Source: SZUA-442 sp963792405
GTDB lineage: Bacteria > Actinomycetota > Acidimicrobiia > Spongiisociales > UBA5794
Direction of reading: 5' to 3'
NCBI GenBank assembly: GCA_963792405.1
Contig: CAWBVU010000006.1
Coordinates: forward strand, 558,001-622,000
Length of the DNA stretch: 64,000 bases
How positions within the stretch are numbered: the stretch's first letter is position 1; each line of letters opens with the position of its first letter. Below are positions 59,539 to 64,000 of this stretch, one piece after another. The position numbers and the translations under genes are program-made. The notes below the pieces were generated by a model. The model was not told the DNA's origin, made no database searches, and saw only the letters and a program-made list of their open reading frames with translations.

Positions 59539-60509
59539 CAGGGTGCGACCCTGGTCCCCGGCACGGGCACGGTCGCGACGACCTCCGCGAGGACGTCGGA
59601 CACGGTGATCCCCCTCATCTGTGCGTCCGGGCGCACGATGAGCCGATGGTTGAGGACGGGGCCCACGATCACCTTGACATCGTCGGGGCTCGCATAGTCA
59701 CGACCCTCGGCAGCTGCGATGGCCCGTGCGGCCCGCTGGAGGTAGAGGGTGGCCCTCGGTGAGGCGCCGAGCAGGACGTCGGCGTGGTTCCGGGTCGCCT
59801 CCGCCAGGTCGATCAGGTACCCGCGCAGGACGTCGGCGACGTGGACCCTTCGTGCGATGGACGACATCCTGACCACGTCCTCGGCGTGGACGACCGCCTT
59901 GAGGTCGTCGAAGCTCGACGACGAGCCGTGGGTCTGGAGCATCTCGAGCTCCTTCGCTCGCTCCGGGTACCCCATGGTGAGCCGCATCATGAACCGGTCG
60001 AGCTGGGCCTCGGGGAGCGGATAGGTGCCCTCATGTTCGATCGGGTTCTGAGTCGCGATCACGATGAAGGGCGCCGCGAGCGGATGCGTCTCGCCGTCGA
60101 CGGTGATCTGTCGCTCCTCCATCGCCTCGAGGAGCGCAGCCTGCGTCTTCGGGCTCGCTCGGTTGATCTCGTCGCCGAGGACGACGTTCCCGAAGACCGG
60201 TCCCGCGCGAAAGGTGAAGGTGTTGCGCTCCCTGGACCACACCGACACGCCGGTGACGTCGGAGGGGAGGAGGTCAGGCGTGAACTGGATCCGCTGGAAG
60301 GAGCAGTCGATGGACCGTGCGAGCGCCTTGGCGAGGAGGGTCTTCCCCACGCCGGGGACGTCCTCGATGAGGACGTGTCCATCTGCGACGAGGCTCGACA
60401 CCACGAGCTCGATCGTGGGTCGCTTGCCCTGGATGGCGCGTTCGATGTTGGCGGCGATCGACTCGTACTGGGTCCCGAACCACGCCAGGTCGTCCTGCGA
60501 CAGGGACAC
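59538..60509 (-). CDS. MoxR-family AAA ATPase
   Basis: A 323-residue AAA+ protein. VLIEDVPGVGKTLLAKALA is Walker A, NVVLGDEINRASPKTQAALL is Walker B with the MoxR signature, IVIATQNPIEHEGTYPLPEA is sensor 1, and GASPRATLYLQRAARA is sensor 2. GTG at 60509 is preceded by GAGGAGG four bases away; an ATG five codons further upstream lies inside that SD and is rejected. It heads the moxR-DUF58-transglutaminase operon. Confidence 0.93.
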   Translation of the reverse strand: MSLSQDDLAWFGTQYESIAANIERAIQGKRPTIELVVSSLVADGHVLIEDVPGVGKTLLAKALARSIDCSFQRIQFTPDLLPSDVTGVSVWSRERNTFTFRAGPVFGNVVLGDEINRASPKTQAALLEAMEERQITVDGETHPLAAPFIVIATQNPIEHEGTYPLPEAQLDRFMMRLTMGYPERAKELEMLQTHGSSSSFDDLKAVVHAEDVVRMSSIARRVHVADVLRGYLIDLAEATRNHADVLLGASPRATLYLQRAARAIAAAEGRDYASPDDVKVIVGPVLNHRLIVRPDAQMRGITVSDVLAEVVATVPVPGTRVAP

Positions 60510-60655
60510 GTCGCCTCCTCTCATGTCCTGCTGCGGCCTGCGCACGATACCGTCGCCGGACGGCTTCGGCTACGGCGCCGCCCGCAGCGGGGTGCCGCGC
60601 CGCCCCCGGGTGGATGCGGCCCACCGACATGCGGGCGACGGCTACCGTTGCGCCG

Positions 60656-60889
60656 ATGCTCGGAATCCGATCCTTCGTCGCGGTCGCACTGCGGCCCTGG
60701 CTGTGGCCGACGGCGGTCGGCGCGTGGCTCGCGCTGACCCCGAGGCGGTGGTGGCGACAACCGCCGTTCCTGCCGGTGCCCGACCGGGAGGTGGTCGCCT
60801 GGAGGGTGACTACTGCCTACGGACACCGGGATATGACCCTTGTCCCGGAGGACCTTCTTTCCTATCTTCAGTGGAGGAGACGGACCTGA
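60656..60889 (+). CDS. Small conserved actinobacterial protein
   Basis: A 77-residue basic, Trp-rich protein. LRPWLWPTAVGAWLALTPRR, WWRQPPFLPVPDREVVAWR and PEDLLSYLQWRRRT match a short uncharacterised family common in actinobacteria (recalled pattern, not searched). ATG at 60656 is seven bases after TACCGT (leaderless). The YG..D segment and the terminal YLxW are the most conserved parts. It is divergent from moxR. Function unknown. Confidence 0.7.
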   Translation: MLGIRSFVAVALRPWLWPTAVGAWLALTPRRWWRQPPFLPVPDREVVAWRVTTAYGHRDMTLVPEDLLSYLQWRRRT

Positions 60890-60915
60890 TCGCGACGGCC
60901 TGAGGGGAGGCACAG

Positions 60916-61755
60916 GTGAACGCTCGCTCCCTGCAGGACGACCTGCTGAGCATCCCCGGCGTCGAAGGCGCCGAGGTCGAGGGTTCCGACGACAAGCCGG
61001 CGGGACTGCGCATCCGCATCGCGGAGGGCGCGGACCAGCGGGCGGTCGGCGGGGCCATTCGCCGCGTGCTCACCTCCCATGGGCTCGGCACGGACACGCG
61101 CCTCCCGGGTGAGGTGGATGCGGTCGAGGGCGGAGCCGAGGTCGCTGCGGTCCCGGACCTGTCCGACGAGGCGACGGACACGGCCACGGCCACGGACACG
61201 ACGGACGAGGCCAGGGCGGTCGTCGTCGCGGAGGCAGACGAGGTCATCGATCTCACCGAGCCCGTGCAGGAGATGTCGATGGCCGATGCCGCGGCATCCA
61301 TGGATGCCACGGAGGAGGCTGCCGAACCGGACGAGGCCCCCTCGCCGTCCGTGGCACCCGTGCCCGCCGCGGTGGCCCAGATCGTGGCCGACGAACGGGA
61401 CGGTGGAGCCGTGTCCTCGTCGGCCGTACCCAGGCTCACGAGCGTGTCGGTCGAGGAGGGGAGGGGAGGCATCGTCGTCGTCGTGACGGCCGGTGACGGC
61501 ACCTCCGTGCGACAGGCCGCGGCATCCTCGGAAGGCGGCGTCGAGTCCGCGGTGGTGCGGGCGACCGCCACGCTTGCGCAGCCCCATGCCCCGGAGGCGA
61601 CCGTCGTCGAGATCGACGATCGTCGCGTCGAGGGCGTCGACATCGTGATGATCGTCCTCGAGGTGGACGGCAGGCTGGTCGCCGGATCGGCGGTCGTCGG
61701 GGCGGGAAGGGCCTTCGCCCTCGCCAGGGCCACGTGGTCCGCCCTCACGATGTAG
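60916..61755 (+). CDS. Two-lobed protein of unknown function with acidic linker
   Basis: A 279-residue protein from GTG, with SD GGGGAGG upstream. Residues 1-60 look like a small alpha/beta domain (SLQDDLLSIPGVEGAEVEG, LRIRIAEGADQRAVGGAIRR) resembling ACT-like or alkaline-shock-like folds. Residues ~70-170 are an Asp/Glu/Ala-rich, probably disordered linker. Residues ~175-279 form a second alpha/beta domain ending AGSAVVGAGRAFALARATWS. I have seen similar two-domain layouts in actinobacterial hypothetical proteins but cannot name this one. Confidence 0.7.
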   Translation: MNARSLQDDLLSIPGVEGAEVEGSDDKPAGLRIRIAEGADQRAVGGAIRRVLTSHGLGTDTRLPGEVDAVEGGAEVAAVPDLSDEATDTATATDTTDEARAVVVAEADEVIDLTEPVQEMSMADAAASMDATEEAAEPDEAPSPSVAPVPAAVAQIVADERDGGAVSSSAVPRLTSVSVEEGRGGIVVVVTAGDGTSVRQAAASSEGGVESAVVRATATLAQPHAPEATVVEIDDRRVEGVDIVMIVLEVDGRLVAGSAVVGAGRAFALARATWSALTM

Positions 61756-61763
61756 GCCCCCCA

Positions 61764-61794
61764 AGCCGCGTCGACCACGATGTCGTGCGCGGCT
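61764..61794. terminator. Hairpin between two convergent genes
   Basis: AGCCGCG (61764-61770) pairs with CGCGGCT (61788-61794). CACGA (61776-61780) pairs with TCGTG (61783-61787) over a two-base turn, with a five-base bulge. That gives twelve pairs in the 46-base gap between convergent stops. No U-tract, so a candidate bidirectional terminator. Confidence 0.5.
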
Positions 61795-61801
61795 GGCGGC
61801 G

Positions 61802-62332
61802 TCAGCGGGTCGGTGCGATCAGTTCCACGACGACATCGGTGTAGTCACCGTCGTCACCGTCGTCGAGCCCCGGCTCCGGGAGGGACGGGTCGACGGATCC
61901 CGTGCCCTCGCCCGAGAGCCCGAACGCCTCTCGGTACTCGGCGACGCGGTGGACGATGTCGCGCACGATCATGCGGGCGTGGTCCTCGACGCCGGTGCGC
62001 AGCGTCTCGACGTCGTCGGGATCGGTGGCCACGACCGTGGCGCCCCCGATCCGGAGATCCTCGAGCATGATCTCCTGGAGGACCTTGTCGGACGAGAGCG
62101 CGTCGAGCGTGGCGAGGACGACGGCATCGGCGGCTCCCGAGCGCACGATCTCGACGAGCGCCCGATAGCCGGGACGGTCCGACGGCGAGTTCGCGCCGTG
62201 GTGGTCCTGGCAGATGGCGATGACATCGTTGCCGGTGTCCAGCGCCCACCGCCGGATCCGCTCCGACTGCGCGAACGCCGTATCCGGCTGCACCCTGCCC
62301 CTCGACTCGCGCACGTAGCCCGCGATCTTCAT
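61802..62332 (-). CDS. Stand-alone resolvase-domain (serine recombinase-like) protein
   Basis: A 176-residue protein with a resolvase N-terminal fold: MKIAGYVRESRGRVQPDTAF, SERIRRWALDTGNDVIAICQ, GYRALVEIVRSGAADAVVLA. A serine (Ser10, in YVRES) is near the usual catalytic position, but the normal RVSxxxQ context differs. There is no DNA-binding helix-turn-helix or zinc-ribbon domain; the C-terminus is acidic (GLDDGDDGDYTD). It may have a regulatory or scaffold role instead of recombination. SD AGGAAGG and a good promoter lie upstream. Confidence 0.75.
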   Translation of the reverse strand: MKIAGYVRESRGRVQPDTAFAQSERIRRWALDTGNDVIAICQDHHGANSPSDRPGYRALVEIVRSGAADAVVLATLDALSSDKVLQEIMLEDLRIGGATVVATDPDDVETLRTGVEDHARMIVRDIVHRVAEYREAFGLSGEGTGSVDPSLPEPGLDDGDDGDYTDVVVELIAPTR

Positions 62333-62356
62333 GATGCCTTCCTGAGCGTCACACGG

Positions 62357-62385
62357 AGTATCCCATTGGCACGAAGCGTGGTCAA
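62357..62385 (-). promoter_or_regulatory. Promoter of the resolvase-domain gene
   Basis: Minus strand: TTGACC (62385-62380), a 17-base spacer, GATACT (62362-62357). The predicted start site is near 62350. A seven-base inverted repeat, CACGAAG (62370-62376) and CTTCGTG (62395-62401), brackets the -35 box and may be an operator. Confidence 0.65.
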
Positions 62386-62505
62386 TCACCGACTCTTCGT
62401 GGCGTCTCCCGCGGTGGTCTCGGGTGCCGTGCCGCGGCCGCGGGACGTTCCCCGATGGCGCGGCCCCCGCACCTGCCAACGGGTGGGCTTGCTAGCCTCC
62501 CGGCC

Positions 62506-62994
62506 GTGGGCAGAACCCTCGTGCTCAACGCCAGCAACGAGCCGCTGTCGGTGGTGCCGGCAAGGCGGGGAGTCGTGCTCGTCCTGCGCGGGAGGGCCGA
62601 TCTCGTGGCCCGCCACGGGGAGTCGTGGCATGCCGGGTCGAGGGCCTTCGACGTGCCTTCGGTCGTGCGCCTGCGGCGGTACGTCTCGGTGCCGTACCAC
62701 AGGGCCATCCCCCTCAGTCGGCGGGCGATCTTCATGCGCGACGAGCATCGGTGCCAGTACTGCGGTGGTTCGGCGGAGAACGTCGATCACGTGATCCCGA
62801 AGGCCCAGGGGGGCATGCACCAATGGGAGAACGTCGTTGCCGCCTGTCGAACCTGCAACACGCGAAAGGGAGGGCGCACGCCAGCGCAAGCGGGCCTGAC
62901 CCTCAAGCGGATGCCCACCCAGCCCGATCGCTTCGACTGGGTCATCGTCGCCGCAGGTGGCTCACCGCACGTGTCCTGGCAACCGTTCCTCTGA
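62506..62994 (+). CDS. HNH endonuclease-domain protein
   Basis: A 162-residue protein of a conserved actinobacterial type. TLVLNASNEPLSVVPARRGV and LVLRGRADL form the N-terminal part. The HNH core is RDEHRCQYCGGSAENVDHVI, PKAQGGMHQWENVVAACRTC and NTRKGGRTP, with two CxxC pairs and the DHV histidine intact. Nuclease activity is likely; the target is unknown. GTG at 62506 follows TAGCCT by seven bases (leaderless). Confidence 0.9.
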   Translation: MGRTLVLNASNEPLSVVPARRGVVLVLRGRADLVARHGESWHAGSRAFDVPSVVRLRRYVSVPYHRAIPLSRRAIFMRDEHRCQYCGGSAENVDHVIPKAQGGMHQWENVVAACRTCNTRKGGRTPAQAGLTLKRMPTQPDRFDWVIVAAGGSPHVSWQPFL

Positions 62995-63025
62995 GCACCG
63001 TCACCGCGGGTGGCGGCGTCGGCCC

Positions 63026-63538
63026 TCAGCGGATCACGAGGACGGGGACGGGTGAGCGCCTGACGAGCTTGGCTCCCGTGGAGCCGAGCAGCCCTGCGAA
63101 GGCGTTGTGGCCATGGGAGCCGACGAGGATCACGTCGGCCCCGATCTCCGGGATGAGGGCGAGGATGGTCTCATCGATGTCGTCCGCCTCGCGCACGATG
63201 GAGTGTGCGGCCCCGCCGCGCAGGCGGATCGCCTCGACGACCGGCTTGCAGTACTCGACGCGCTTGTCCCCGAGGTAGCGGTCGACGAGGGCATCATCGC
63301 CGGGCCAGCCGCGTTCGAGCGTGTTCTCGACCCTGGGTGACCCGACGTACTCGGCGTCGACATCCGCCGACACAGGGGGTTGGTCCCCGTACTGGGCCTT
63401 GAGCTCGGCGACGAGCTGACGTGGCACACGCACGACCGTCGCGACCGTCGCGGTGCCGCCGTCCCCGGCGAGGGCGACCGCGAAGTCGGCGGCGACATCG
63501 ATGTCGATCGTTCCGTCAGTTGCGACCAGTACGTGCAT
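63026..63538 (-). CDS. Universal stress protein (UspA family)
   Basis: A 170-residue Usp domain. MHVLVATDGTIDIDVAADFA opens it. The ATP-binding signature is VILVGSHGHNAFAGLLGSTG, close to the G-2x-G-9x-G(S/T) pattern, and the end is SPVPVLVIR. SD GGGAGG sits a few bases before the ATG. Residues 45-100 carry a longer insertion (PPVSADVDAEYVGSPRVENT) than usual. ATP binding and stress tolerance are inferred from the family. Confidence 0.88.
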   Translation of the reverse strand: MHVLVATDGTIDIDVAADFAVALAGDGGTATVATVVRVPRQLVAELKAQYGDQPPVSADVDAEYVGSPRVENTLERGWPGDDALVDRYLGDKRVEYCKPVVEAIRLRGGAAHSIVREADDIDETILALIPEIGADVILVGSHGHNAFAGLLGSTGAKLVRRSPVPVLVIR

Positions 63539-63670
63539 GGGGGCCTCCCGCGTGGTGTGCGCGGAAGGGTAAACGCTGCTCCCTCGACTTCGCTCGCTTC
63601 CCGCCGCGACCGTCACGACCCGACGCGATCCCGCAGAGGGGGCAGAGGGGAGCGACGTGTCACGAAATGG

Positions 63671-63712
63671 TTGACAAGTGGGTCACAGTGGGCCATAGTG
63701 GGGCGCCGTGGG
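63671..63712 (+). promoter_or_regulatory. mraZ promoter overlapped by a four-repeat MraZ operator
   Basis: TTGACA (63671-63676), 17-base spacer, CATAGT (63694-63699). Four copies of GTGGG begin at 63678, 63688, 63698 and 63708, exactly one helical turn apart. They cover the spacer, the -10 box and the start site. In other bacteria MraZ binds TGGGN boxes spaced by five bases and represses its own operon; the arrangement here fits that closely with one extra box. Confidence 0.88.
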
Positions 63713-63742
63713 AGATGTCGATGATGATGGAGACGTCGAAGC

Positions 63743-64000
63743 ATGTTCCTAGGGGAGTACAGCCATTCCCTCGACGACAAGGGTCGGGTGGTGATGCCGT
63801 CGAAGTTCCGCGCGGAACTCGCGGCCGGCTGTGTCGTGACCAAGGGGCAGGAGCGATGCCTGTACGTCTTCCCCGAGGGCCGATGGGAGGACGAGGCCGC
63901 CCGCGTCCTCAAGCTCCCGAGGACCGACCGGAGGGCAAGGAACTTCTCACGCTCGTTCTTCGCGTCGGCGTCGGACCAGATGCTCGACCGCTCGGGACGC
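63743..64000 (+). CDS. mraZ: Division/cell-wall cluster regulator MraZ, 3' end outside window
   Basis: The first 86 codons of MraZ. MFLGEYSHSLDDKGRVVMPS is the conserved opening with the first DKGR motif, and CLYVFPEGRWEDEA and FFASASDQMLDRSGR follow, the last being the start of the second motif repeat. MraZ folds as an AbrB-like double domain, forms rings and binds the operator just upstream. It normally leads the dcw operon (rsmH, ftsL, ftsI, mur genes), which should continue to the right. The start lacks a strong SD; GGAGA lies about 9 bases upstream. Confidence 0.95.
   Translation, partial: MFLGEYSHSLDDKGRVVMPSKFRAELAAGCVVTKGQERCLYVFPEGRWEDEAARVLKLPRTDRRARNFSRSFFASASDQMLDRSGR

Noticed and set aside
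1..64000. tRNA, rRNA, CRISPR arrays, insertion sequences, prophage or attachment sites
   Set aside because: I looked through the intergenic gaps (all under 300 bases) and found no cloverleaf, repeat-spacer or transposase signs.

Overview
The window is high-GC, gene-dense bacterial DNA from an actinobacterium. DUF3040, an LLM/F420-type oxidoreductase, a Cpa/Cdc48-like AAA protein, an exonuclease/GIY-YIG fusion and the moxR-DUF58-transglutaminase block beside mraZ all point that way. At least 14 start codons lie 6-7 nt after a TANNNT box, the signature of leaderless transcription. A deep-branching class such as Acidimicrobiia is my inference, not something the sequence proves. I saw no rRNA, tRNA, CRISPR array, insertion sequence or prophage, and no gene-free stretch over 300 bases. 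Layout: 1-2.8 kb holds the end of trpD and two thioredoxin-like lipoproteins flanking an Lgt-like membrane protein. One of these lipoproteins has an in-frame TGA where the first cysteine of its CxxC motif should be, followed at once by a strong stem-loop. It is therefore a candidate selenoprotein, and the most interesting item here. 2.8-9.8 kb is the histidine pathway: hisIE-F-H-B-C-D-G transcribed leftward behind a TrpR-family regulator, with hisA divergent. Between them is a near-perfect 26-bp palindrome resembling a TrpR operator, with a -10 box for each direction in its arms. 9.8-24.2 kb is mixed: an LPXTG surface protein with a structured mRNA leader, a two-domain AAA ATPase, CsaA, a DEDDh/GIY-YIG nuclease, a DsbA-fold protein with a zinc-ribbon partner, an rRNA/tRNA methylase, a TPM-domain membrane protein, a dihydrodipicolinate-reductase-like enzyme, AlkA, kynureninase, an archaeal-type AdoMet synthetase and a cystathionine gamma-synthase-like enzyme. 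24.2-35.6 kb is reductant and branched-chain metabolism: gnd, a DapA-family aldolase and a three-subunit transhydrogenase form one leftward operon. A second leftward operon is ilvBNC-leuAB, preceded by a promoter, a 12-residue leader peptide containing LVLLI, a hairpin and an intrinsic terminator (an attenuator). 35.6-48 kb carries a NYN RNase-like protein, an orphan histidine kinase, an F420-type oxidoreductase, QueG, a phosphoesterase, a methyltransferase, an SRPBCC-ArsA operon, a ROK sugar kinase and an alanine-type aminotransferase. 48-52.4 kb is the fatty-acid operon fabD-fabH-fabG-acpP-fabF, in which fabG carries a one-base frameshift. 52.4-64 kb has membrane proteins, a cupredoxin-fold protein without copper ligands, DUF3040, a MerR regulator, a GNAT remnant, the transglutaminase-DUF58-MoxR envelope block, an HNH protein, a resolvase-domain protein, UspA and the start of mraZ. 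mraZ has a sigma70-type promoter overlapped by four GTGGG repeats at exact 10-bp spacing, the expected MraZ operator. It marks the left edge of a division/cell-wall cluster continuing past the window.
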